Below are positions 27,559 through 36,192 of a DNA stretch of 64,000 nucleotides, one piece after another (position 1 is the first letter of the stretch; the number at the start of each line of letters is the position of its first letter). This stretch comes from PALSA-1004 sp963829085 (GTDB taxonomy: Bacteria; Pseudomonadota; Gammaproteobacteria; Burkholderiales; SG8-41), in contig CAWHHJ010000016.1 of NCBI GenBank assembly GCA_963829085.1, forward strand, positions 186,001 through 250,000. Reading direction: 5' to 3'. The notes under the pieces are model-generated. The model was not told where the DNA came from and made no database searches. It saw nothing but the letters and a program-made list of their open reading frames with translations. The translations under genes and the position numbers were made by a program.

Positions 27559-27792
27559 GCGCTGACTGGTGCATCGAATCACCTCCGCCTCGGACCGCGG
27601 AAAGCTCCTCAGCAGCAAATCAGCAGAACTTGCTCGTGTCCGCACCGACCCCTACAACTGCCGAAAAGCTCGGCTGCAATCGCAATATGTAGCGGTTTCA
27701 TTTTCGAAGTTCGTTGACGATCCCGTCCTTGCAACAAGGCAACGACGTCGGCACCAATCGGTCCCGGCGATAACGAAAGGAGGTTTTGCGTC

Positions 27793-28524
27793 ATGGCAAA
27801 ATCACACCCCGAACTGTTGGACGCGCGAGCAGGGCACCCCATGCTGCGCACCCGCAATGCAAGAGTCACCGTCACGCTGGTCGCATCGCTGGTTTCATTA
27901 AATGTCGTCTGGAGCAACGTCGACGGAATCGGTCCTCACGGCGTCGCTACGCACGACCTCGAGTCGCTGGATGTGTCGCCGCCGGCTGCAGAGGTCCCGC
28001 CGGCAGCACCCGTCGTCGACCGCAAACAGCAGGCGCTCGGCGCCTACCTCGCCCGGCGTTTCCGGGTTTCGACCGAGATGACCACTGACGTAGTCGCTAA
28101 AGCGTATAGCGTTGGCGCCAAATTCAAGCTCGACCCGATGCTGATACTTGCTGTAATCGCGGTCGAATCGCGTTTCAATCCGGTTGCTCAGAGCGTGGGA
28201 GGAGCGAAGGGCCTGATGCAGGTAATTCCGCGCTTCCACACCGAAAAGTTTGAAGCGCTCGGCGGCGAGAAGGCGGCCTTCGATCTGCAGGCCAACATTC
28301 TGGTCGGCGCGAAGATCCTGCACGAATACATACGCCGTACAGGTGATGTCGCCGAAGCGCTACAGCTTTATGTGGGCGCCGGTTCCGATGAGAACGAAAA
28401 AGCGTACTCGGACAAAGTGATCGCCGAGCGCGAGCGACTGAACGAAGTGCTAAAGCAGTTTCAGAGTCGTAGTCGCAGCGCCGAGCGACGTACCCCAGCA
28501 CCGCCTGCTACGGCGCCCGGCTAG
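27793..28524 (+). CDS. Lytic murein transglycosylase (SLT-domain) protein
   Basis: A strong AAAGGAGG ribosome site (27776-27783) precedes the ATG. The 243-residue protein has a hydrophobic anchor near residues 25-42. The SLT domain covers roughly residues 100-215, with catalytic Glu in AVIAVESRFNP, the GAKGLMQVIPRFH motif, and NILVGAKILHEYIRR then ALQLYVGAG. The last motif replaces the usual 'Y(N)AG' substrate loop. It cleaves peptidoglycan glycan strands to 1,6-anhydro ends in the periplasm. It is expressed from a near-consensus promoter with a long leader, so high constitutive transcription is likely. Confidence 0.9.
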   Translation: MAKSHPELLDARAGHPMLRTRNARVTVTLVASLVSLNVVWSNVDGIGPHGVATHDLESLDVSPPAAEVPPAAPVVDRKQQALGAYLARRFRVSTEMTTDVVAKAYSVGAKFKLDPMLILAVIAVESRFNPVAQSVGGAKGLMQVIPRFHTEKFEALGGEKAAFDLQANILVGAKILHEYIRRTGDVAEALQLYVGAGSDENEKAYSDKVIAERERLNEVLKQFQSRSRSAERRTPAPPATAPG

Positions 28525-28558
28525 CTCTTTGCGATAGCGCGGACACGGGACGATCGTT

Positions 28559-28577
28559 ACAACGCATGTCGCGTTGT
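28559..28577. repeat. Short inverted repeat between convergent genes
   Basis: A 7-bp perfect stem (ACAACGC / GCGTTGT) with a 5-base loop lies between the ends of the transglycosylase and thioesterase genes. It has no T run, so it may be a weak or Rho-assisted transcription end, or chance. Confidence 0.35.
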
Positions 28578-28584
28578 CGGATGC

Positions 28585-28998
28585 TCAGCGTGGCGGGATT
28601 GAGTAGGTGCAGGTCACGTGGGCAACCGGCTCGGAATCTCCCTCCGAGTAAAGCGTAACTTCCCCCACCGCCAAACGCTTACCCACTTTCAACAGGTTCG
28701 CGAGGCCGATCACATCGCGCTGCGCTGGCTTACGCAGAAAATTGATGTTGAGGTTGGTTGTTACCGCCAGCGGAACGAGGCCAATCTCGCCGAGCAGCGC
28801 CGCATACATGGCCACGTCAGCGAGTGCCATCATCATCGGTCCCGACACTGTATCGCCCGGTCGCAGGTGCTTTCTCGCAACCGTCAAACGCGCGCGGGCG
28901 GATTTCCCGCCGAGCGCTTCGATTTGAACATGTCCTTCGTGATCGAGCTGATATTCCCGGAGAACGTCCTGAACCTGTTGCGGGGTGACAAGTGCCAT
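28585..28998 (-). CDS. PaaI-family acyl-CoA thioesterase
   Basis: The 137-residue hotdog protein has the PaaI pattern: a central MMMALADVAMYAALLG helix with the catalytic Asp, TTNLNINFLRKP, and a final strand. It starts with QVQDVLREYQLDHEGHVQ. Such enzymes are tetramers or dimers in the cytosol that release free acid from aromatic or aliphatic acyl-CoA. The gene is convergent with the transglycosylase and divergent from phaM, so it is a single-gene unit. Confidence 0.88.
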   Translation of the reverse strand: MALVTPQQVQDVLREYQLDHEGHVQIEALGGKSARARLTVARKHLRPGDTVSGPMMMALADVAMYAALLGEIGLVPLAVTTNLNINFLRKPAQRDVIGLANLLKVGKRLAVGEVTLYSEGDSEPVAHVTCTYSIPPR

Positions 28999-29113
28999 GA
29001 GATTCCGCCGTGGCGTTCTAACTCAACGCTGTTACTCCGCGCGCAGCCTCGGCGGGAATTCTCGATACCGTGTGATACAGTAAATCGTACATCAGCGGCG
29101 AAAGGAGTTCGAT

Positions 29114-29392
29114 ATGGCCGAGCAGGACGTGCCCAAGGACTGGTTTGAGTTCATGCAAAAAATGTGGAATCCCATGTCGTTTCCTGTACCGGGCATGATA
29201 ACTCCCACCGTGAACGTTGAAGAAATCGAGCGCAAAATTCTCGAGCTCAAAGCGGTCGAAAGCTGGCTCACCGTCAACACCGGATTTGTGCAGATGACGA
29301 TAAAAACATTGGAGATGCAAAAGTCGGCGCTTGAAACGCTGCGCGCTGCCGGCGACGCGGCTGCCAACGCAACCAAACCGCCATCCGCCTGA
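29114..29392 (+). CDS. phaM: PhaM-family PHB granule regulatory protein (short form)
   Basis: An AAAGGAG site lies upstream of the ATG. The 92-residue protein matches the conserved N-terminal domain of PhaM: WFEFMQKMWNPM, then GMITPTVNVEEIERKILEL, KAVESWLTVN and MQKSALETLRAAGD. In Ralstonia/Cupriavidus, PhaM binds PHB synthase and also the nucleoid through a Lys/Ala-rich C-terminal tail, linking granules to DNA. That tail is absent here, so this form may activate the synthase without binding DNA. The PHA-related context in the window is limited to a thiolase about 20 kb away. Confidence 0.8.
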   Translation: MAEQDVPKDWFEFMQKMWNPMSFPVPGMITPTVNVEEIERKILELKAVESWLTVNTGFVQMTIKTLEMQKSALETLRAAGDAAANATKPPSA

Positions 29393-29404
29393 AAGTACTT
29401 TCTG

Positions 29405-30301
29405 TCAATGCGCGGCGAGCGTTGCCTCGTCGAGGAACGGCCGATCGCCTTTGATCTGAGTGCGGTGCATGAGTCGTCTTGACTCCGGGTCGAAGGCATC
29501 CCTGCGATGCATCGCGCAGCGGTTATCCCACAGAATCAAGTCGCCGACCTTCCACTCCTGATACCACGCGAATCGGGGCTGGCCTGCATGTGCCCATAGT
29601 TCGTCGAGCAGCGCTTCGCTTTCCGCAAGTCCAAGACCGATGATGTAAGCATTGCGCCTGCGGCCGAGGAACAGCGCATTGCGGCGCGTGGCAGGATGCG
29701 TTCTTATAAGCGGATGTATCGCGCCCGGCGCTTGCCGGGGATCGCTGATTTCGCTGAAGCCCTTGCGCAATTCACCGGCGCTGTTGCGGCTCGAATCGTG
29801 CCTGCATTTGAGCTGTGCAATCGTGCGCCGTAACTCCGTGGGCAGCGTCTCGAATGCTTCGTACATGTTCGCAAAGCCGGTATTGCCGCCGGCGGGCGGC
29901 ACTTCGAGCGCGTACAGCAAGCTGCCGATCGGCGTCACTTCGTTGTACGACATGTCGGTGTGCCATTCGGCTTCGTAGTGGCCGAGGTTGCCGATCGGCT
30001 TGCCGTCGACCTTTATGTTCGACATCACCGTTATTTCCGGATAAGGATCCTCGACTTCTTTTTTCGCGTGGATCGGCGCTTTGTCCAAGGCACCGAAGCG
30101 GCGCGCGAATGCGAGAAACTGCGGATCATCGAGTTTCTGGCCGCGAAATCTGAGCACCAGATGACGATGCCACGCCGCTTCAATCGCTTTGAAGGTTGCT
30201 TCGTCGATGTCACCGCCGACATCGACGCCGCTGACATCGGCGCCGAGGCTCGCGCCTGTCGGGACGACGGTGACGCGCGTGGCTGCAGGCATATCCATCA
30301 T
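29405..30301 (-). CDS. TauD/TfdA-family Fe(II)/2-oxoglutarate dioxygenase
   Basis: The 298-residue protein has His114 and Asp116 in AEWHTDMSYNEVTP, the distal His265 in WDNRCAMHRRD, and the 2-oxoglutarate-binding Arg around 275-276. Identity to the other TauD-type protein at 0.5-1.4 kb is low to moderate, so they are paralogues with separate substrates. Two ATG codons in a row lie at 30301 and 30298; the second is better spaced from the GGAG site. It follows the FAH gene by 13 bases, ending a minus-strand unit pip, FAH hydrolase, dioxygenase. It may open or hydroxylate a substrate later cleaved by the FAH protein. Confidence 0.88.
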   Translation of the reverse strand: MMDMPAATRVTVVPTGASLGADVSGVDVGGDIDEATFKAIEAAWHRHLVLRFRGQKLDDPQFLAFARRFGALDKAPIHAKKEVEDPYPEITVMSNIKVDGKPIGNLGHYEAEWHTDMSYNEVTPIGSLLYALEVPPAGGNTGFANMYEAFETLPTELRRTIAQLKCRHDSSRNSAGELRKGFSEISDPRQAPGAIHPLIRTHPATRRNALFLGRRRNAYIIGLGLAESEALLDELWAHAGQPRFAWYQEWKVGDLILWDNRCAMHRRDAFDPESRRLMHRTQIKGDRPFLDEATLAAH

Positions 30302-30314
30302 GATCTCCGTTACG

Positions 30315-31212
30315 TCAGGCAGTTATTGTGTTGCGCAGAACACCGAGGCCGGTGACTTCGGTTTCGAGTATGTCGCCGCGGTTTCATGAACTCGGGCGGT
30401 GTGCGCGCGTGTCCGACGCCGGCCGGCGTGCCCGTGCAGATAATGTCGCCGGGTTCGAGCGTCAATCCGGCGGACAGCTCGGCGATGATACGTGGAATCT
30501 TGAAGTACATATGACGCGTGCTCGAGTCCTGCTTGACTACGCCGTTCACGCGGCAGGTGATATGCAGATCCTGCGGGTCTTGCACTTCGTCGGCAGTAGC
30601 GATCCACGGCCCCATCGGTAAATGGCCATCCAGGCTTTTGCCTTTGAACCACTGTTGACCATGCTGACGCTGAACTTCGCGCGCCGAAACGTCGTTGACA
30701 ACCGTATAGCCAAATACATGCTTGAATGCGTTGGCTTCACTGATATTGATGCCTGCTGTGCCAATGATTACCGCAAGCTCGACTTCCCAATCGAGTTTCT
30801 CGGTGACGCCGCGATGAGCCGGCACGTCCGCAAACGGCCCATTTACTGCTGTAGGCGCTTTCGTGAAAAATGCGGGATGCGCGGGCATCTCCTGCACATG
30901 AGGGCGCGTTTTCGCGCCTTCGGCGAAGTGCTCGACGTAATTCCAGCCGACACAAAACACATTCTTACGCGGCCGCGGGATAGGCGCGAGGAGCGTAACG
31001 GCTGTCAGGGGTATCGCTTGCCCGGCGTTCGACCCCAGATTGCGCAGCCAGTCGCGGGCGGGTTCACCGGCCGCGATCACCGAGAGCATGTCAGCCGGAT
31101 CAAAAGGGGGATTGCCGCCTGCGTTTTTCACATCGATGATCGAATTTGCATCCCGCACCAGGCCGACGTGCTGCGGTCCATGCGGGCGGGGCGTGAAAGT
31201 CACCAGTCGCAA
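30315..31212 (-). CDS. Fumarylacetoacetate hydrolase-family protein (frameshifted near its C-terminus)
   Basis: The TTG start at 31212 follows a GGGAG site and gives MRLVTFTPRPHGP, a normal start. Metal and active-site segments are visible: FCVGWNYVEHFAEG, LDWEVELAVIIG, WFKGKSLDGHLPMGPWI, and GDIICTGTPAGVG. One extra C in the run near 30377-30384 shifts the frame. Without it the protein ends GDILETEVTGLGVLRNT.. at 30315, typical of the family. These metal-dependent enzymes cleave C-C bonds in acylpyruvates or similar. The neighbouring dioxygenase suggests an aromatic or ring-cleavage substrate, but this is inference. Confidence 0.85.
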
Positions 31213-31243
31213 AGTGATCTCCCGTGCGGGCGCTGCAGGCGCT

Positions 31244-32219
31244 TCATTGTGAGCGCAGCCGCGCTTTGAATCGTTCGGTCGCGCGAACCAGCTCGTTGCA
31301 GATGCCAGGCTCCCATGCGGAGTGTCCCGCATCCGGCACGACGATGTATTCGGCTTCGGGCCACGCGTGCTGCAAGTCATGAGCACTTACTATCGGACAC
31401 ACGGCATCGTAGCGACCCTGCACAATGACTGCCGGAACGCGCCTTAGCTTGCTCACGTTTTCGAGCAGGGAGTTTGGCGGCAGGAAGATGTCATGCATGA
31501 AGTAATGCGCTTCCATGCGCGCCAGTCCGAGCGCCACGACATCGCTCGCGAAGTGCGCAACGGTGTCCGGGCTCGGCAGCAGCGTCGAACACGAGCCTTC
31601 GTAGATGCCCCATGCGCGTGCCGCCGGCATATGTACGGCCGGAGTCGGGATCCATGAGCCTGCGTCCGTATGCTCCCAGCAAATCGTGCCGTTCACTCGA
31701 CGGAATGATGCCGGCGAATTTATCCCACGCTTCGGGAAAAATATTCCTGAGCCCGTAGAGAAACCAGTCAATCTCGGTCTGCCGGCATAAAAAAATGCCG
31801 CGCAGAACAAAGCCCAGGCAGCGCCTCGGATGTACTTCGCCATAAGCGAGCGCCAGTGTCGAACCCCAGGAGCCGCCGAAAACGAGCCACTGCTCGATGC
31901 CGAGATGCTGGCGCAATTGCTCCATGTCAGCGATCAGATGTGGTGTGGTGTTGTCGCGTACCTCGCCGAGCGGCGTCGAGCGCCCGGCGCCGCGCTGATC
32001 GAAGATGACGATGCGGTAGTGCGCCGGATCGAAGAACCGACGGTGATTGGGGGCACTGCCGGCACCGGGTCCGCCATGTAGAAAGACGACGGGAACACCA
32101 TGCGGATTGCCCGACTCTTCCCAATACATGGTGTGTATGCGATCGAGGGCAAGCCGGCCCGCGTTATAAGGTTCGACCGGCGGATAAAGTTCGGTACGGA
32201 TGGCGGGCGACGTGTCCAT
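31244..32219 (-). CDS. pip: Proline iminopeptidase (alpha/beta hydrolase, frameshifted)
   Basis: The ATG at 32219 starts MDTSPAIRTELYPPVEPYN, standard for S33-family proline iminopeptidases. The oxyanion region HGGPGAGSAPNHRRFFDP, the DQRGAGRSTP motif, and the nucleophile Ser in FGGSWGSTLALAYG follow. The frame is lost near 31633-31640. The other frame carries the lid region (ARAWGIYEGSC), the acid in QGRYDAVCP, and the catalytic His in PDAGHSAWEPG. The enzyme releases N-terminal proline from peptides in the cytosol. It heads the pip, FAH, dioxygenase unit. The split is probably a sequencing error because all catalytic residues remain. Confidence 0.85.
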
Positions 32220-32383
32220 GGCTGAGCGCGGCGAAAGCAGGCGGAAAACGGGAGGGCTGAAAATAGCACAAAGCCGGCGCTGCGCGAAGTCGCCGCTCGA
32301 AGTGCGCAGACGCGTGAGTGGTGGCGCGAGCGAAGCAGCGCTCACGCCGGGGTTATAATTCGTGCCTCAGCCGACGGATTTCC

Positions 32384-34675
32384 ATGGACCAGTTCCGCAA
32401 AAGCGCGCTCGATTACCACCGGCTGCCCACGCCCGGAAAAATATCCGTAACCCCCACCAAAGGCTTGCTGAACCAGCGCGATCTCGCGCTTGCGTACACG
32501 CCGGGGGTGGCGGTCGCGTGCGAGCTCATCGTCGGGGATCCCGCCGAAGCGCGCAACATGACAGCGCGCGGCAATCTCGTCGGCGTCATCACCAATGGCA
32601 CCGCGGTGCTCGGCTTGGGAAATATCGGTCCGCTCGCGGCCAAGCCTGTGATGGAAGGCAAGGCTGTTCTCTTCAAGAAATTCGCGGGCATCGACGTCTT
32701 CGATATCGAGATCAACGAACGCGACCCCGAAAAGCTCGTAGATATCATCGCGAGCCTCGAACCCACGTTCGGCGGCATCAATCTCGAAGATATCAAGGCG
32801 CCCGAATGTTTTATCGTCGAGCGCAAGCTGCGTGAGCGCTGCCGTATTCCGGTATTCCACGATGACCAGCACGGCACTGCGATCACCGTATGCGCAGCAT
32901 TCCTGAACGGCCTGAAAGTGGTAGGCAAGGACATTGCCGCGGTAAAACTCGTCGTCTCGGGCGCCGGCGCCGCAGCGCTGGCATGTCTAGATCTCCTGGT
33001 AAAACTCGGGCTGCCCAAAGCCAACATCACCGTTACGGACATCAAGGGCGTGGTGTATGCGGGCCGCAAAGAAGAGATGGATCCGGACAAGGCGCAGTAT
33101 GCGATCCAGACCAAGGCCCGCACACTGGCGGAAGTTATCGCGGGCGCGGATGTTTTCCTCGGACTTTCAGCGGGCGGCGTGCTCAAACCCGAGATGGTCA
33201 AACAGATGGCGGACCGGCCATTGATTTTGGCACTCGCCAATCCCGAGCCGGAAATTTCGCCGGACTTGGCGAGGCTTGCGAAACCCGACGTCGTGATGGC
33301 GACCGGTCGTTCGGATTATCCGAACCAGGTCAACAATGTGCTGTGTTTCCCGTTTGTATTTCGCGGCGCGCTCGATGTTGGCGCGACTACCATCAATACT
33401 GAGATGGAACTGGCGGCGGTGAAGGCAATCGCGGCTCTCGCGCAGGCTGAACAGTCGGATATTGTTGCGCTTGCCTACGGCGAAGAAAAAATGTCGTTCG
33501 GCCCGGATTATCTGATTCCGCGGCCGTTCGATCCACGTCTTATCGTTAAAGTCGCGCCGGCGGTGGCAAAGGCGGCGATGGATAGCGGCGTAGCGACGCG
33601 GCCCATCACAGATTTCGATGCGTACCGCGATTCGCTGCAGCAGTTCGTTTACCACTCGGGCATGTTCATGAAACCGCTTTTCGCGGCGGCTAAGCAGGTC
33701 ACGCGGCGCATCATCTACGCGGAAGGCGAGGACGAGCGCGTGCTGCGTGCGGCGCAGGTCGTCGTTGATGAAAAACTCGCATTCCCGATCCTGGTCGGAC
33801 GACCGTCCGTGATCGAACGCCGCGTGGAGCTGTATGGTTTGCGACTGAAGTCGGGGATCGACTTCGAGCTCATCAATCCCGAACAGGATCAACGGTATCG
33901 GGACTATTGGCAGGAGTATTACCGGCTCACCGCCCGACGCGGCGTCTCGCAGGAAGATGCCAAGATGGAAATGCGCCGCCGCAACACATTGATCGGCGCA
34001 ATGGCGGTGCATCGCGGCGAAGCCGATGGGATGATCTGCGGCACATTTGGCACGCACGATCTTCACCTGCGCTACGTCGACCAGGTAATCGGACGGCGTC
34101 CCGGCGTCAATCACTTTTATGCCATGAATGTGTTGATGCTGCCGCAGCGCACGGTTTTTATCTGTGACACCTACGTAAACTTCGATCCAAACGCCGCACA
34201 GATCGCGGAGATGACGGTGCTTGCCGCGGAGGAAGTGCGCCGGTTCGGTATCATTCCAAAGATTGCGCTGTTATCGCATTCGAGCTTCGGGACGAGCGAT
34301 TCTGCGACTGCGTGCAAGATGCGCGCGGCGCTCGCGCTCATCCAGCAGATTGCGCCCGACCTCGAGATTGAAGGCGAGATGCACGGCGACGCAGCGTTGT
34401 CGGTGGACGTGCGTCGCAAGGCGTTTCCAGACTCCCGCCTCAAAGGCGAAGCGAACCTGCTCATCATGCCCACACTCGACGCTGCCAACATCGCGTTCAA
34501 TCTGCTTAAGACAGCGGCCGGTGTCGGCATCACCGTGGGTCCCATATTGCTGGGTGGCGCCAAGGCAGTGCACATTGTGACCGCTACGGCGACGGTGCGC
34601 CGGCTCGTCAATATGACCGCGCTCACCTCCGTCGATGCCGCCGCTGACCGCGCCAACCTGGCGCTGTCGTTCTAA
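32384..34675 (+). CDS. maeB: NADP-dependent malic enzyme with C-terminal phosphotransacetylase-like domain
   Basis: The ATG at 32384 gives MDQFRKSALDYHRLPTPGKI, the usual start. The 763-residue protein has a malic enzyme part (residues 1 to ~420: GVAVACELIVGDP, VFHDDQHGTAITVCAAFLN, NAD(P)-fold VVSGAGAAALACLDLL) and a phosphotransacetylase-like part (from ~430: RRIIYAEGEDERVLRAAQVV, and FGTHDLHLRYVDQ). It decarboxylates malate to pyruvate with NADP+. The PTA part is thought to bind acetyl-CoA as an allosteric sensor. A TATAAT box at 32354-32359 may be its -10. It begins a C4-acid block with fumC and the class I fumarase. Confidence 0.95.
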   Translation: MDQFRKSALDYHRLPTPGKISVTPTKGLLNQRDLALAYTPGVAVACELIVGDPAEARNMTARGNLVGVITNGTAVLGLGNIGPLAAKPVMEGKAVLFKKFAGIDVFDIEINERDPEKLVDIIASLEPTFGGINLEDIKAPECFIVERKLRERCRIPVFHDDQHGTAITVCAAFLNGLKVVGKDIAAVKLVVSGAGAAALACLDLLVKLGLPKANITVTDIKGVVYAGRKEEMDPDKAQYAIQTKARTLAEVIAGADVFLGLSAGGVLKPEMVKQMADRPLILALANPEPEISPDLARLAKPDVVMATGRSDYPNQVNNVLCFPFVFRGALDVGATTINTEMELAAVKAIAALAQAEQSDIVALAYGEEKMSFGPDYLIPRPFDPRLIVKVAPAVAKAAMDSGVATRPITDFDAYRDSLQQFVYHSGMFMKPLFAAAKQVTRRIIYAEGEDERVLRAAQVVVDEKLAFPILVGRPSVIERRVELYGLRLKSGIDFELINPEQDQRYRDYWQEYYRLTARRGVSQEDAKMEMRRRNTLIGAMAVHRGEADGMICGTFGTHDLHLRYVDQVIGRRPGVNHFYAMNVLMLPQRTVFICDTYVNFDPNAAQIAEMTVLAAEEVRRFGIIPKIALLSHSSFGTSDSATACKMRAALALIQQIAPDLEIEGEMHGDAALSVDVRRKAFPDSRLKGEANLLIMPTLDAANIAFNLLKTAAGVGITVGPILLGGAKAVHIVTATATVRRLVNMTALTSVDAAADRANLALSF

Positions 34676-34719
34676 GTTCCCGCGGCGCATGTCTGTCTGA
34701 CCCTTGTCTGGCTAGTTAT

Positions 34720-36114
34720 ATGACCGACGTACGCATTGAACACGACACGATGGGCGCAATTGAAGTGCCTGCCGATCGCATGTGGGGCGCGCAGACGCAG
34801 CGCAGTCTCGAGCATTTCCGTTTCCCGGGCGAGACGATGCCGCTCGAAGTGGTGCATGCGCAGGTGCTTGTCAAGAAAGCGGCCGCCACGGTCAATATGG
34901 CGCTCGGCGTGCTCGACCGCACGAAAGGCGAAGCAATCATCAGAGCCGCGGACGCTGCGCTTGCCGGCAAACTCGATGATCACTTTCCGCTCGTAACGTG
35001 GCAAACCGGCTCAGGCACGCAGACGAACATGAACGTGAATGAGGTGCTGGCGAACTATGCGTCCGAGCTCCTCGGCGGAGAACGCGGCGACCGCCGTCTC
35101 GTGCATCCGAACGACGACGTGAACAAGGGGCAGTCATCGAACGATACGTTTCCGACGGCCATGCACATTGCTGCCGTTGTAATGCTCGAGCGCGAGGTGA
35201 AGCCTGCAGTCAGGCGATTGCGCGATACGCTTGATGCGAAAGCCCGGGCGTTTGCCGACATCGTCAAGATTGGCCGCACGCATCTGCAGGACGCCACACC
35301 GCTCACGCTGGGGCAGGAGTTTTCAGGTTACGTATCGCAGCTCGATCACGGGCTCGCGCACATCGACGGCGCTTTGCCGCATCTCAGCGAGCTCGCGCTC
35401 GGCGGCACGGCGGTAGGCACCGGTCTCAACGCGCATCCTGAATTTGCAACCAAGGTCGCGGCCGAAATCTCACGCCAGACGCAGTTGCCATTCGTGACTG
35501 CGCCTAACAAGTTCGAGGCGCTTGGCTCATGCGATGCGGTCGTCCATGCGCATGGCGCGCTCAAGACACTCGGCGCGTCGCTGATGAAAATCGCGAATGA
35601 TGTGCGCTGGCTCGCGAGTGGTCCACGTTCCGGCATCGGCGAGCTCACCATTCCGGAAAACGAGCCCGGCAGCTCGATCATGCCGGGCAAGGTGAATCCA
35701 ACGCAGTCCGAGTCGTTGACCATGGTTTGCTGCCAGGTGTTCGGCAATGATGTGGCGATCAACATCGGCGGCGCTTCCGGCAACTTCGAGCTCAACGTGT
35801 TCCGGCCGCTCGTCATACGCAACTTCCTGCACAGCGCAAAACTGCTCGCTCATGGCTGCGCAGGGTTCAACGAGCACTGTGCGGTCGGCATCGAAGCCAA
35901 TCGCGAGCGCATCGACAAACTCATGCGCGAATCGCTGATGCTGGTCACGGCGCTAAATCCGCATATCGGCTATGAGAAAGCTGCGCAGATTGCAAAGCAT
36001 GCGCATAAGCAAGGTTTGACCCTCAAAGACTCGGCGCTTGCGTTAGGACACGTGACCGCTGCGCAGTTCGATGAGTGGGTGAAGCCGGAAGATATGGTCG
36101 GCAGCAAGCGCTAG
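34720..36114 (+). CDS. fumC: Class II fumarate hydratase
   Basis: The 464-residue protein has the fumarase/aspartase signature GSSIMPGKVNPTQSE near residue 318, and all expected blocks: QTGSGTQTNMNVNEV, HPNDDVNKGQSSNDTFPTAM, and IGRTHLQDATPLTLGQEFSG. It reversibly hydrates fumarate to L-malate in the TCA cycle without metal and is oxygen-stable. It lies 44 bases after maeB and 78 bases before a class I fumarase, so all three may be one transcript. This makes the same reaction available from an iron-free enzyme. Confidence 0.96.
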   Translation: MTDVRIEHDTMGAIEVPADRMWGAQTQRSLEHFRFPGETMPLEVVHAQVLVKKAAATVNMALGVLDRTKGEAIIRAADAALAGKLDDHFPLVTWQTGSGTQTNMNVNEVLANYASELLGGERGDRRLVHPNDDVNKGQSSNDTFPTAMHIAAVVMLEREVKPAVRRLRDTLDAKARAFADIVKIGRTHLQDATPLTLGQEFSGYVSQLDHGLAHIDGALPHLSELALGGTAVGTGLNAHPEFATKVAAEISRQTQLPFVTAPNKFEALGSCDAVVHAHGALKTLGASLMKIANDVRWLASGPRSGIGELTIPENEPGSSIMPGKVNPTQSESLTMVCCQVFGNDVAINIGGASGNFELNVFRPLVIRNFLHSAKLLAHGCAGFNEHCAVGIEANRERIDKLMRESLMLVTALNPHIGYEKAAQIAKHAHKQGLTLKDSALALGHVTAAQFDEWVKPEDMVGSKR

Positions 36115-36192
36115 CAACTAATTCGCGCGTTAACCGTGTCGACGAATCGTTCATCCGGGCCTGCGCTGCGGGTCCGGTCTTAAAGGTACATC

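Noticed and set aside
29391..29402. GAAAGTACTTTC palindrome between phaM and the dioxygenase gene
   Set aside because: It is too short and lacks a loop and T run, so it is unlikely to be a terminator. It may be chance.
33167..34114. Long open frame on the minus strand inside maeB
   Set aside because: It lies fully antisense to a complete, well-conserved enzyme gene, lacks a ribosome site and has no family-like sequence. High G+C favours long antisense frames.
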